Of a DNA stretch of 64,000 bases, positions 45,383 to 54,140 are shown one piece after another. Origin of the DNA: Paenibacillus doosanensis (GTDB lineage: Bacteria; Bacillota; Bacilli; Paenibacillales; NBRC-103111). The notes beneath the pieces are model-generated. The model did not search any database. It was not told the origin of the DNA and saw nothing but the letters and a program-made list of their open reading frames with translations. The stretch spans positions 26,801 to 90,800 of the forward strand of contig NZ_JANYUY010000032.1 of NCBI RefSeq assembly GCF_025060755.1, read 5' to 3'. Numbering within the stretch: the first letter of the stretch is position 1; every line of letters begins with the position of its first letter. A program made the translations under genes and the position numbers.

Positions 45383-46624
45383 ATGAGCCGCAAGTGGGTG
45401 GAGAAGGAAGGTTTGCGCTGGGTTGAAAGCAATATCGTCACCCGGGAACAGTATGAACGGATTCTCGGTTTATATGAGGAAAAACGGCATGCGATAGGTA
45501 TCCTTCCGATTCTCGGGAGCATTCTGGTGGGTCTCGGCATCCTCAGCTTTGTGGCCGCCAATTGGCAGGACATCCCGCAGCTGGCGCGGTTTATGCTGGT
45601 CGTCATCGTGATGGTCGGCTGCTACGTCTCCGGGGAACTGATGATGAAGAAGGGGCATGACAAGCTGGGCATCGCTTTGACCGCTTTGGGCTATATTAGT
45701 TTCGGTGCGGGCATCGTGCTGGTAGCCCAAATGTTCCATCTGACCTCTTACGACATCACATCCTTTATCGTCTGGGGAACGGCAGGCGTCCTGCTGACGT
45801 TTTTATACCGCAGCCGTTTTTTGTATTTGCTTAGCTTGCTGGTGTTTACGGCGGCTGAGTTATACAGCGCACTCCACTTTCATCAGTTTAGCTACGTCGG
45901 TTTCATTTTTATGGCCGCGGGGCTCGGAGGATATGCATGGGTAAGACAGAGCGCGCTGCTCACATGGTGCTTCAGTTTAAGCTTTGCGCTGCATGCGCTT
46001 ATGTTTACGATGGTCAAAGACTTGCCCTTCTTGTGTTTCTTCCTTCCGGTCATGGCGCTCTACGCGCTGGGGGACTGGTATAAGGACCGCGGCGCAGGCT
46101 ACGCGCTTCAGTCGGTTCCGCTCGCCGCGAATTTCGTATTCGGCACGTTCATGGTGCTGGTCTGGGAGGCTCCGTACGGCGGCCTGGGCGATTTGTCGGA
46201 GCTGCTGCCGAAGCCGCTCTACTATTTGCCGGCTTTGCTGCTGCTGTTCGCCGCATCCGCGGCGGGCAAATGGAAGCAGAAGCGGTTATCCAGCGTCTTG
46301 GAATGGATCATGTGCATTCCATTCCTTTACTTAACCGTCGGAGTGAGCGCGATCTACTTGCTGACGCTATTCTTCTTCTCGTTCTATGTGCTGTGGCGGG
46401 GCTATATGGAAGAATGGCGGTTTAAAATCAATTTCGGGACCGTGCTGTTTATTTGCAGCAGCATGATTGCCTACGGCAAGCTGACGTGGGATTTCATGGA
46501 TAAATCGCTATTTTTTATCATCGGGGGACTACTGCTGCTTGCCTTGAGCTGGTTCTTGAACCGCCGCAACAAGCGGTTTCTTCGGAACATCGACGAGGGG
46601 GAGGGGAAGCATCATGATCGGTAA
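45383..46624 (+). CDS. DUF2157 domain membrane protein
   Basis: 413 aa from the ATG after AGAGGTGG; an upstream extension of the frame lacks a ribosome site. The N-terminal ~45 residues are a soluble DUF2157 head (WVESNIVTREQYERILGLYEE), followed by about ten to twelve membrane helices beginning with LGSILVGLGILSFVAANWQDIP, the recurrent DUF2157 signature. The function is unknown. It overlaps the GDYXXLXY gene by 11 bases; the two families are often neighbours, so the pair should work together in the membrane. Confidence 0.88.
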   Translation: MSRKWVEKEGLRWVESNIVTREQYERILGLYEEKRHAIGILPILGSILVGLGILSFVAANWQDIPQLARFMLVVIVMVGCYVSGELMMKKGHDKLGIALTALGYISFGAGIVLVAQMFHLTSYDITSFIVWGTAGVLLTFLYRSRFLYLLSLLVFTAAELYSALHFHQFSYVGFIFMAAGLGGYAWVRQSALLTWCFSLSFALHALMFTMVKDLPFLCFFLPVMALYALGDWYKDRGAGYALQSVPLAANFVFGTFMVLVWEAPYGGLGDLSELLPKPLYYLPALLLLFAASAAGKWKQKRLSSVLEWIMCIPFLYLTVGVSAIYLLTLFFFSFYVLWRGYMEEWRFKINFGTVLFICSSMIAYGKLTWDFMDKSLFFIIGGLLLLALSWFLNRRNKRFLRNIDEGEGKHHDR

Positions 46625-47144
46625 CCGAACGATTGCCAAGCGGTCGTGGCTGCTCAGCATCCTCGTGGCGCTGCAAGTGCTGTTTCTTGGCGGCATTGCC
46701 GTCTCTTATTATGCGGTCGGCTGGTTCGGCAATGAAATCAAGCTGCAGACCGAACCGGTCGATCCGAGAGACCTGTTATACGGAGATTACGTGACGCTCG
46801 GCTATCAAATCAGCAGAGTGGATAAGAGCTTATGGCATAGCGGCAACCTTCCGGACGAGGGGGAGAAGGTCTATGTGCTGCTGAAACGGCAGCAGGACGG
46901 ACTCTTCGACGCCGCGGGCGTATATTCCGCCAAGCCGGCCGTTCAGCCGGGAGAAGCGGTGCTTATTGGGACGGTCAGTTCCGTATGGGGAGACTCGCTT
47001 GGATTGACGTACGGTCTGGAGAGATATTACGTGCCCGAAGGGACGGGACAGGAGCTGGAGAAGCAGGCCGGAAATATGATCGTCACCGTCAAGGCGGCGT
47101 CTTGGGGAGCTGCGCGAATTATGGCGCTGGAACCCGGAAAATAA
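46614..47144 (+). CDS. GDYXXLXY domain protein
   Basis: 176 aa with one N-terminal membrane helix (WLLSILVALQVLFLGGIAVSYY) and an extracytoplasmic domain containing the name motif in DLLYGDYVTLGYQIS. The remaining part is a small beta-rich domain (VYVLLKRQQDGLFDAAGVY, VLIGTVSSVWGDSLGLTYG). The function is unknown. It is translationally coupled to the DUF2157 gene by an 11-base overlap. Confidence 0.88.
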   Translation: MIGNRTIAKRSWLLSILVALQVLFLGGIAVSYYAVGWFGNEIKLQTEPVDPRDLLYGDYVTLGYQISRVDKSLWHSGNLPDEGEKVYVLLKRQQDGLFDAAGVYSAKPAVQPGEAVLIGTVSSVWGDSLGLTYGLERYYVPEGTGQELEKQAGNMIVTVKAASWGAARIMALEPGK

Positions 47145-47242
47145 CGCCAGACTATTCAGCAAACTTTCAGTTGGCGTTCAGGTTCGGTTCATAATAGGGT
47201 GTGATAATAAGGAGAACAATCCTGAACCCTGGAGGAACGAAC

Positions 47243-47407
47243 ATGACGAATCGTAGAACGATCAGCCTTGTGCTGGCTGCCGTAATTATGTTCGGCGGAA
47301 CGGTAGCCTTGTATGAATGGAATCAGGCTGTGTCCGCGCAACAGGCCGCAGTAAACAGCCCCGTTCAACCGCTGCATGACGATGCATCGGCCAAACCGTC
47401 GAATTGA
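47243..47407 (+). CDS. Small membrane-anchored or secreted peptide, 54 aa
   Basis: The ATG follows CTGGAGGAACG. The N-terminal basic residues and a hydrophobic core (ISLVLAAVIMFGGTVAL) form a signal anchor, and the polar tail (AVSAQQAAVNSPVQPLHDDA) would lie outside the cell. A possible signal-peptidase site is VSA-QQ. No family is recognised. It has 98 bases of upstream spacer and is not obviously part of the DUF2157 operon. Confidence 0.55.
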   Translation: MTNRRTISLVLAAVIMFGGTVALYEWNQAVSAQQAAVNSPVQPLHDDASAKPSN

Positions 47408-47493
47408 CTGCCGGCAACGGATAACCGTTTGCTTTACAAGCTAAAATAGCAGAAAATCAGCTGTATTTCAGCCGGTTTCTTAATTTAGAAATA

Positions 47494-47534
47494 AAAACGA
47501 GCGCATGGGAACTTGTCGTCCATGCGCTCGTTTT
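47494..47534. terminator. Bidirectional terminator ending the efflux operon
   Basis: AAAACGAGCGCATGG pairs with CCATGCGCTCGTTTT around an 11-base loop, with A and T tracts on both sides. It ends the minus-strand operon of 47.6-53.4 kb and can also stop + strand transcripts. Confidence 0.88.
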
Positions 47535-47571
47535 CATTGAGCCGCGAAGCTTACCGGCGATCCGGTCCGGC

Positions 47572-49320
47572 TTATTGCTGCAAAGTAGCGATGAGCCTTC
47601 TCGCCTGCCCGGCAGGAGTATCTATCGTTTCATACATTTTCAGCGTCAAATTATTTTCCAGCTGATCGGAAGACGTGTCGCTGAAATAAATCAGCTGTTC
47701 GCCGCTGGTCAGCCTGTTATCGCCGCTTAAGCTTTTGGTCGTCGAGGCGATTTTGCGTCCGTCCTTTGTCTCCAGAACCATGAGCAGCTTGTTGTAGGCA
47801 GAGTCGACCATCACCGAATCGGTGCTTTTCAAATCCCAATTAATACGCAGCTTGTAGCTGTAGTTATAGGTTTGCGTCGCTTGATTCATACCGGCCAGAT
47901 TGCTGAGTGCCCAATCGCGGATCGTCACCTGGTAAGGATAAGCCTTCAAGGTCTCGTTGTCATTGACCGGATTGTTCATATACGTAACCGCCTGGGACAG
48001 CGTAACTTTATAAGGAGCGGCCGTCTTGTCGTCGATCAGCTTCAGCGTATACTGCGCTTTGGCCCCGTTAAGCGGCAGGACGAAGGAATAGTTCACGACA
48101 TAATCCGTTCCCGGCACAACCAGCGAAGCGTCGCTGTTCAACCGGCTTCCCGCATAAGTAAAGCCTCCGCCGACCAATTCCGCCGCGAATTGCGGAACCG
48201 GCAACGGCTTATCGCTGCGGTTGCTGAATTTGAGCTTCACGATACCGGTTTGATAGCCCATGCCCTCATTCTCATACGTTTGCATATCCACTACGCTGAC
48301 AGAGATGTCCGGATTAATCGAGTTATTGATCGGGTCGACCGGAAGCGGCGTATTCATCGTATACGCGACGGGCTGGGTCGTATCCTGCCCGGCTTGGTCC
48401 GCCTCCGGCATCAGGATGCTCAGACGGCCGATGTTGAACGTAACGTTGGCGGCCGCATCCGTACGATTAGGTATTTTGTAGGCTTCCGTCGTCGAAACGG
48501 TGAAGCTGCTCAGCTGCGTATCCAGGTCGGTCGGAACGGCATAATAAATATATTTCTTATCGCCGGGATCGAGCGACGTTACGGCTTGATCGACCCTAGC
48601 GCCCTTGTAGGTCAAGGCAGCCGATTTGCCGTCCAGAGAGAAGCTCGGAACAGTCTCGGTCTTGGAGCCGGGATTTTGCACGAGCAGCTTGATGAGCTGA
48701 ACCGGCGTCTGATCCTTGAAGTTGGTCGACAGACTGACCGGCGTATAGGTCAAGGCCGAATCTACCGAAGGGATCTGGAAGGTTTCTCCCCATTTCTTGA
48801 CCGCGGAAGAATCGGCGATGCTGGATTGATCTCCGTACCAGACCAGATTCGCCACGGGCAGGTCCAGCATCGTCGTTTCCGTTTTCGGATAGACGTCCTT
48901 GTTTACATCGATCCATACAAGGTCGGTAGGCTGCACATTTTCGCCCAGATCGATCTGGGTCATAAAGCTGAGGTCGATGCTCGACATCGGGGGAACGGCG
49001 ACCGCGTTATCGGCGCTGCCTTTCAGCACATATTTCGCTCCGTTCTGGGTCACCGCGCGAAGCTCATAATCCGGCACGCGGACGGTATCGTTCGAAACGT
49101 TGTACATTTTGAGCTTGACGCCGATGCGGGTCCCGTTCAGCGTATGCTCGCTTAGCAGGCCGTTCACCTTCACCTGCAGCGGTCCTTCCAGGACGGCCGG
49201 ATAGCGGGTATCGATTGCCGCCGGGGCCGCTTCGTCGGCAAAAATCGAGCCGGACCCGAAGGATAACGCTAAGGATGAGATGACGACGGCCGATATTGCT
49301 TTTTTCAGATTGTTTTTCAT
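47572..49320 (-). CDS. Secreted beta-rich protein of unknown function, 582 aa
   Basis: The N-terminus is a Sec signal peptide (KKAISAVVISSLALSFGSGSIFADEA). The mature part seems to be three Ig-like beta-sandwich segments of about 140-180 residues, each with the pattern of a backbone strand followed by a proline-rich turn and an asparagine-containing phrase (KLKMYNVSNDTVRVPDYELRA, KLLVQNPGSKTETVPSFSLDG, KLKFSNRSDKPLPVPQFAAEL). I recognise no named family. It is the last gene of the MarR-EmrA-EmrB-adaptor operon, 55 bases after the adaptor gene, so it may be an extracellular partner of that exporter. Confidence 0.75.
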   Translation of the reverse strand: MKNNLKKAISAVVISSLALSFGSGSIFADEAAPAAIDTRYPAVLEGPLQVKVNGLLSEHTLNGTRIGVKLKMYNVSNDTVRVPDYELRAVTQNGAKYVLKGSADNAVAVPPMSSIDLSFMTQIDLGENVQPTDLVWIDVNKDVYPKTETTMLDLPVANLVWYGDQSSIADSSAVKKWGETFQIPSVDSALTYTPVSLSTNFKDQTPVQLIKLLVQNPGSKTETVPSFSLDGKSAALTYKGARVDQAVTSLDPGDKKYIYYAVPTDLDTQLSSFTVSTTEAYKIPNRTDAAANVTFNIGRLSILMPEADQAGQDTTQPVAYTMNTPLPVDPINNSINPDISVSVVDMQTYENEGMGYQTGIVKLKFSNRSDKPLPVPQFAAELVGGGFTYAGSRLNSDASLVVPGTDYVVNYSFVLPLNGAKAQYTLKLIDDKTAAPYKVTLSQAVTYMNNPVNDNETLKAYPYQVTIRDWALSNLAGMNQATQTYNYSYKLRINWDLKSTDSVMVDSAYNKLLMVLETKDGRKIASTTKSLSGDNRLTSGEQLIYFSDTSSDQLENNLTLKMYETIDTPAGQARRLIATLQQ

Positions 49321-49375
49321 CGTAAATCCTCCATTTGAGTAGTTAAAATATATCGTTTGGGTTAGCCGCAGCGGT

Positions 49376-50617
49376 CTATTTTCTCAGTTCAACCTTGTCT
49401 TTATCTTTCAGCTCCTGAACGCCGGAGACGACGATCTGCTCGCCTTCCTTAACGCCGGAGACGACTTCGCGGTTCGTATCCGCCGTCCGTCCGAGCGTGA
49501 CCTTTCTGCGTTCGGCCTGGTCGCCGGAGACGACGAAGACATAGCTGTCATTGCCTTCCTTGACGATGGAAGCGGCAGGGACGGTGACGACATCCTGCGT
49601 GGAATCGCCGCCAAGCTGCAGTTTCACCCGCATGCCGGACTTCAGCTTCATATCCGCGTTGGGAGCGGTCAGCTCCAGTACGAACGATTTGCTCTGCGGG
49701 CTCATGACATCCGCCAAGTAGCTTACGGAACCCGTCAGCTTCTCGTCGCTGCCTTGAAGCGTAAACGGAATCGCCTGTTTGCCGCGAGCCAGCTTCAGGG
49801 CGCTTTCGGTTAAATCCGCATGAATTTTGATCGGATTTTGCTGTTGAATGACGCCTGCGACATAGCCCGCTTGAACGGTTACGCCTTTCTCCGGATTCAG
49901 ATCGGTCAGCACGCCGCTGATCGGAGCTTTCACCTCGAAATCGGACAATGTCTTGTCGATGTCCTGCAAGGCCACGTTCGCGGACTCGATCTGAATTCTC
50001 AGCGAGGCGAGCGGATCGGTAGCATCGAGATTGGCCAATTGCTTCTGCGCCGTATCCAGATCGAGCCGCGCCGTCTTCAACTGCGTATCCGCCTTGTCGA
50101 GCTGGGCTTTGGGCACAAGCCCTTCGTCATAGTCGTTATGAATGTTATTATAGCTTTTCTCCAGATCGGCGATCGAAAGCTGCAGCTTTTCAATCGTATT
50201 TTTGAGCACGGCGCGATTGGTAACGACGTCCTCGCTCGTTTTATCGAGCTGGGCTTGCAGATTTTGGCGGGACAGCTCGGTCTTCTCGCGGTTTCTCGCC
50301 GCATCGGTAGAGTCGAGTGTAAAAATAACTTCTCCCTGCTGCACATAATCGCCGCGCTTCTTCTTCATCTCCAGTACGTCGCCGCCGACCTTCGTGATGA
50401 CGTTCACTTGGGAGGAGGATACTACATCGGCGTCGACCTCCAGCTTGTCGTCCATTTTTTGCTTGGCGGCCGGAGCCGTCGTTACGAGCTTCGTCTGGCT
50501 GCCGCTGGCGCTGGTGACTGAGCACCCGGCGGCCAAGATGCCGCTTAGCGCCACGACCAGACCGGTCATCAGAATACGCTTGAATCGGATTGGTTTGTCG
50601 ATCTTACTACTTGTCAT
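49376..50617 (-). CDS. RND/ABC-type efflux adaptor lipoprotein (HlyD/MFP family)
   Basis: 413 aa. Lipoprotein signal with lipobox LAAGC near residue 32. The layout is that of membrane fusion proteins: split lipoyl domain (VITKVGGDVLEMKKKRGDYV), a long alpha-helical hairpin (about residues 110-200, rich in Gln, Lys, Asp), second lipoyl half (FEVKAPISGVLTDLNPEKGV), beta-barrel and a C-terminal domain (REVVSGVKEGEQIVVSGVQEL). Normally such adaptors pair with RND pumps or MacB-type ABC transporters; here the neighbour is an EmrB-type MFS pump that already has its own adaptor. Confidence 0.88.
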   Translation of the reverse strand: MTSSKIDKPIRFKRILMTGLVVALSGILAAGCSVTSASGSQTKLVTTAPAAKQKMDDKLEVDADVVSSSQVNVITKVGGDVLEMKKKRGDYVQQGEVIFTLDSTDAARNREKTELSRQNLQAQLDKTSEDVVTNRAVLKNTIEKLQLSIADLEKSYNNIHNDYDEGLVPKAQLDKADTQLKTARLDLDTAQKQLANLDATDPLASLRIQIESANVALQDIDKTLSDFEVKAPISGVLTDLNPEKGVTVQAGYVAGVIQQQNPIKIHADLTESALKLARGKQAIPFTLQGSDEKLTGSVSYLADVMSPQSKSFVLELTAPNADMKLKSGMRVKLQLGGDSTQDVVTVPAASIVKEGNDSYVFVVSGDQAERRKVTLGRTADTNREVVSGVKEGEQIVVSGVQELKDKDKVELRK

Positions 50618-50657
50618 ATGGATTCTTGCCCCTTTGCTATGAAAATAGTGGAAGGTT

Positions 50658-52271
50658 CTATTCGCCCATCACATGGGCTTTCGGACCGCCTTTGGCTTTC
50701 GTATTTTTCAAAAACAGGGAGAGCACCGCGGCGATGACCGACAAGACGGCCGTCACGATAAACACGTCGTCAAGCCCCATGACGGTCGCCTGAATCTGCA
50801 CCTGCCCGCTCAAATAGCCGAGCGCGTTCGCTTTGGCCTGAATGGCCGACTGGCCCATGCCCATATACTGATTCTGCAGCTGGTTAAAATGGGATGCGAC
50901 ATTCGTCGAAAACATATTCAGCTGCTCCGACAAGTCCGCCACGTGAAACGACCGTCTGTCGGAGTATAACAGCGCAAGCCAGGCAATACCGAAGGAGGCG
51001 CTGATCTGCCGGATCGTGTTCGACAATGCGGTGCCCTGACCCATCTTGTGCATCGGGACGGTGTTCATGCCGGCCGTTTGTATAGGCATCATCATAAGAC
51101 CCATGCCGATAGCCCGGAGCACGAGCCAGGTGATCAGCGTCGAGAACATCGTGTTCAGATCGAGCGCGGCCGACAAGTACAGCGACAGCGCCGTGAAGGA
51201 AAGCCCGATAACGGCAATGACGCGGGCTCCAATTTTATCGAACAGGGCGCCGGCAATCGGCATCATAATGCCGGATACGATGGCCTGCGGAAGCAGAATC
51301 AGACCGGTTTGCACGGCGGAAAGCCCGGATAAGGTCTGCAAAAAGATCGGAAGCAAAAACAGTACGCCCATCATGATCAGCGTGGCGATACTCGATATGA
51401 TGAGAGATAGCGTGAACGTGGCGTTTTTCAACAGCGACAAGTCCAGCATCGGCTGATCGATCAAGAGCTCGATGGCGACGAAGATGATGAGGCAAACGAT
51501 GCCGATCGTAACAAAAGTAATCACCTCGGAATCGCCCCAGCCTTTCTCCGACACTTTGCCGACGCCGTAGAGCAGGGTGGCGAGTCCCGTACAAGAAGTA
51601 ACGAATCCCCAAAAATCGAATCTTTGCGACACAGGGGCTTTAAATTCCTTCAGGACGGCCATCGCAAGGAAAAAGTCGATAATGCCGATCGGCACGTTGA
51701 TCGTAAAAATAAGACGCCAGTCCAAATATTCCACTATGTATCCGCTCAGCGTAGGGCCGGTGGCGGGAGCGAACATGATCGCGATACCGAATAAGCCCAT
51801 GGCCATTCCGCGTTTTTCCGGAGGAAACATGCGGAAGATCATCGCCATGCTGATCGGCATTAACGCGCCTCCTCCGACCGCTTGAATGATGCGGAAAAAA
51901 ATCATGCTGTTATTGCTCCAGGCGACGCCGCACAGGCCGGAGCCGATCGTAAATATGGCGGTGGCGATCAGGAAGACCCGCTTGTAGCCGAACCGGTCGC
52001 CCAAGAAGCCGGTGACGGGAATCAAAGCTCCGCTGACCAGCGAATAAGCGGTGACGACCCATTCGATATCGGATTGGTTGACGCCGAAGACGGACATCAT
52101 TTTGGGCAAAGCGACATTGACGATACTCGTATCCAATATGGCCATGAACACGGCGATGATGACGGCCAGCATGGCCAGGCCGGAACCTTTGGAGGGTGCG
52201 CCGGGGCCGCCCGCTTTGTCCGTCGTACCGGCCGGCTGTTCTTTGCCGGAAGACGCATCTATGGATGACAC
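50658..52271 (-). CDS. EmrB/QacA-type (DHA2, 14-TM) MFS drug exporter
   Basis: 537 aa starting at GTG after AGAGGAGG. About 14 membrane helices. MFS motif A appears as GFLGDRFGYKRVFL, motif C region in FGIAIMFAPATGPTLSGYIVEYLDWRLIF, typical of DHA2 drug:proton antiporters. It should extrude lipophilic or cationic compounds across the membrane. It lies between the EmrA-like adaptor and the lipoprotein adaptor, so it is the pump of this operon. The order MarR, HlyD-like, EmrB-like resembles B. subtilis yhbI-yhbJ-yhcA. Confidence 0.94.
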   Translation of the reverse strand: MSSIDASSGKEQPAGTTDKAGGPGAPSKGSGLAMLAVIIAVFMAILDTSIVNVALPKMMSVFGVNQSDIEWVVTAYSLVSGALIPVTGFLGDRFGYKRVFLIATAIFTIGSGLCGVAWSNNSMIFFRIIQAVGGGALMPISMAMIFRMFPPEKRGMAMGLFGIAIMFAPATGPTLSGYIVEYLDWRLIFTINVPIGIIDFFLAMAVLKEFKAPVSQRFDFWGFVTSCTGLATLLYGVGKVSEKGWGDSEVITFVTIGIVCLIIFVAIELLIDQPMLDLSLLKNATFTLSLIISSIATLIMMGVLFLLPIFLQTLSGLSAVQTGLILLPQAIVSGIMMPIAGALFDKIGARVIAVIGLSFTALSLYLSAALDLNTMFSTLITWLVLRAIGMGLMMMPIQTAGMNTVPMHKMGQGTALSNTIRQISASFGIAWLALLYSDRRSFHVADLSEQLNMFSTNVASHFNQLQNQYMGMGQSAIQAKANALGYLSGQVQIQATVMGLDDVFIVTAVLSVIAAVLSLFLKNTKAKGGPKAHVMGE

Positions 52272-52308
52272 CTATAGTTCCTCCTCTCTTATGTAGAAGC
52301 CGGGCGGG

Positions 52309-52962
52309 TTATTTCTCAATTTTCACCGTTACGTTCAGACCCGGAACAAGGCGCAATCCCTTGTGATCGTCAAGCGAAATTTTTACGGGAATACGTTGGA
52401 TCACCTTGGTGAAATTGCCCGTCGTATTGGAAGTGGGAAGCAGGGAGAAGGAGGAGTTCGTGCCGAGGCCGAGACGCTCCACATGACCGGTTATCGTTGT
52501 GTTCGGGTAGGCGTCGATTTTAATCGTCACCTTGCTGCCCACCTTCACGTCGGCGATTTCGGTTTCCTGCAGATTGGCGGATACGTACAATTGATCGAGG
52601 TTCGCGCTCATCGCGATGGCGCTGGAAGGGGAGACCATCTGATCCTTGATGCCGTTAAACTGAATGATGGTGCCTTCTTCGGCGGCGATAATTTCCTGCG
52701 TGACCGCCGGCGTATTGCCGTGGGCCGGAGTCGTTTCGACGAGTCCCAGCACGTCGCCTTTGTTGAACGAATCGCCTTCCTTATAGTTCCATTCGATCAG
52801 CTTGCCTGCTCCGGGGGCGCCGATAGCCCGCAAGTCGCCTTGAATTCTCGCATCTTCCGTGTTGATATATTTGCTGGCGATCGCATAATAATAAGTCCCG
52901 CCAGCTCCTCCGCCGAGAAGAATCAAAGCAATCACTACCAAAATAATGACCTTTTTCTTCAT
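52309..52962 (-). CDS. EmrA/YhbJ-type HlyD-family efflux adaptor
   Basis: 217 aa, shorter than E. coli EmrA because it lacks the long coiled coil. One N-terminal membrane anchor (VIILVVIALILLGGGAGGTYYY), then YINTEDARIQGDLRAIGAPGAGKLIEW of the EmrA lipoyl domain and the beta-barrel VGSKVTIKIDAYPNTTITGHVERLG with SLLPTSNTTGNFTKVIQRIPVKI, the typical EmrA C-terminal sequence. Likely to couple with the EmrB-type pump encoded downstream. ATG after AAAGGAGC. Confidence 0.92.
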   Translation of the reverse strand: MKKKVIILVVIALILLGGGAGGTYYYAIASKYINTEDARIQGDLRAIGAPGAGKLIEWNYKEGDSFNKGDVLGLVETTPAHGNTPAVTQEIIAAEEGTIIQFNGIKDQMVSPSSAIAMSANLDQLYVSANLQETEIADVKVGSKVTIKIDAYPNTTITGHVERLGLGTNSSFSLLPTSNTTGNFTKVIQRIPVKISLDDHKGLRLVPGLNVTVKIEK

Positions 52963-53000
52963 TGCTGATTAAGCTCCTTTCATAAATAGGGAAAATAAAT

Positions 53001-53429
53001 TCAGCCCATATCCGTGACGCTGGTCAGCATCTTGCGGAGTGTGGACATAAACTGCCGAGTTTCGTCCGAGGGCAAGTCGGCCAGCATCTTTTGCAGAATG
53101 CTTTTGCGCCGCTCCCTCAGCTCTCTGATCATGGTGCGTCCCGCGTCCGATAATTCGATCCATACCACTCTACGATCCGTAACGTCGCGGCTGCGCGCAA
53201 TATGACCGTCCCGGACAAGACGGTTGATGGCGATCGTCGTGGCGCTGGCTGAAAGACACAGCTCGTCGGCCAGCTCGCTTACGCTCATTCGTCCCTGATG
53301 AAGCAGCGTGTGCAGAAGCAGGAACTGCTGTTTGGACACCGCCGGACACGGGGTCCATTTATTCGACTGCCGGATGGCTATATGGATGAGTTGCTCAAAT
53401 TCATTTAAGGTATCATCCAAATCGACCAC
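53001..53429 (-). CDS. MarR-family regulator of the EmrAB-like operon
   Basis: 142 aa starting at GTG after AAAGGAGGGGG. The winged helix is in GRMSVSELADELCLSASATTIAINRLVRDGHIARSRDVTDRR, with the MarR wing DVTDRRVVWIELSDAG. It is the first gene of the five-gene minus-strand operon and is probably its repressor, released by an exported drug or metabolite. Transcribed divergently from a second MarR gene. Confidence 0.92.
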   Translation of the reverse strand: MVDLDDTLNEFEQLIHIAIRQSNKWTPCPAVSKQQFLLLHTLLHQGRMSVSELADELCLSASATTIAINRLVRDGHIARSRDVTDRRVVWIELSDAGRTMIRELRERRKSILQKMLADLPSDETRQFMSTLRKMLTSVTDMG

Positions 53430-53621
53430 TCAAATTCCCCCTCCTTTTTTTCAAAAAACATTTCCGCATGAAAATAATTAATAGCTAAATGGATTGCTGA
53501 TAAAATTGTTTTTTGAAATATATTTTGATGGTAAAACTATTCATGGAAAAAATATCATGATGCCCAAGGAGTCGTCAACACTTTTTTTTCCGAACTCTCT
53601 TGAAACATTACGACGACTCGT

Positions 53622-53647
53622 TCGTATTAATGTTAAAATAAATACGA
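53622..53647 (+). promoter_or_regulatory. Candidate MarR operator
   Basis: TCGTATT (53622-53628) and AATACGA (53641-53647) form a perfect 7-bp inverted repeat with a 12-bp spacer. A TAAAAT that could serve as -10 (53634-53639) lies between the half-sites, 26 bases upstream of the + strand MarR gene. It could serve autoregulation of that gene or control of both divergent genes. Confidence 0.55.
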
Positions 53648-53672
53648 CATTTGTTGAAAAAGGAGCAAATCG

Positions 53673-54107
53673 ATGAAGGATCACCGCGACCTCTTTGAAT
53701 TGGAGGAGGTATCGAGGCAGCTGTATCGCAAGATGTCCGTTGCCTGGAACAAGTTTGACGAGAAAGGAATGACTTCGGCTCAAGGCTTCGTCCTGGAGAA
53801 GCTCGAAAGCGAAGGGCCGCTGAAAGTATCGCAGATGGCGGAAGCGATGTGCTATACGGCGGGCGCTATTACCTCTCTGGCGGACAAGCTGCTTTCGGCC
53901 GGCTATGTCGAACGGGAACGGGACGATGAAGACCGCCGGGTCGTTTATTTGCGCATTACGGAGGAAGGCCGCAAGATGCTCGGCACGATCCGGGAGCAGC
54001 GCAAAACGAATATCAAGACGTTCTTCGGAAATTTAAGCGATGAAGACGTTCACCATTTGATTCGTATATATAAAGAGATACTCGCCCATTCGGAGAAAAA
54101 GGCGTAA
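53673..54107 (+). CDS. MarR-family transcriptional regulator (second copy)
   Basis: 144 aa. The ATG follows AAAAAGGAGC. The winged helix is in GPLKVSQMAEAMCYTAGAITSLADKLLSAGYVERERDDEDRR and the wing in DEDRRVVYLRITEEG. It is not a close copy of the divergent MarR, so the two likely sense different ligands. lipL follows 33 bases downstream, but a functional link to it is not obvious. Confidence 0.92.
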   Translation: MKDHRDLFELEEVSRQLYRKMSVAWNKFDEKGMTSAQGFVLEKLESEGPLKVSQMAEAMCYTAGAITSLADKLLSAGYVERERDDEDRRVVYLRITEEGRKMLGTIREQRKTNIKTFFGNLSDEDVHHLIRIYKEILAHSEKKA

Positions 54108-54140
54108 ATCTTATAACCATATTCGGAAGAAGGAATAAAC

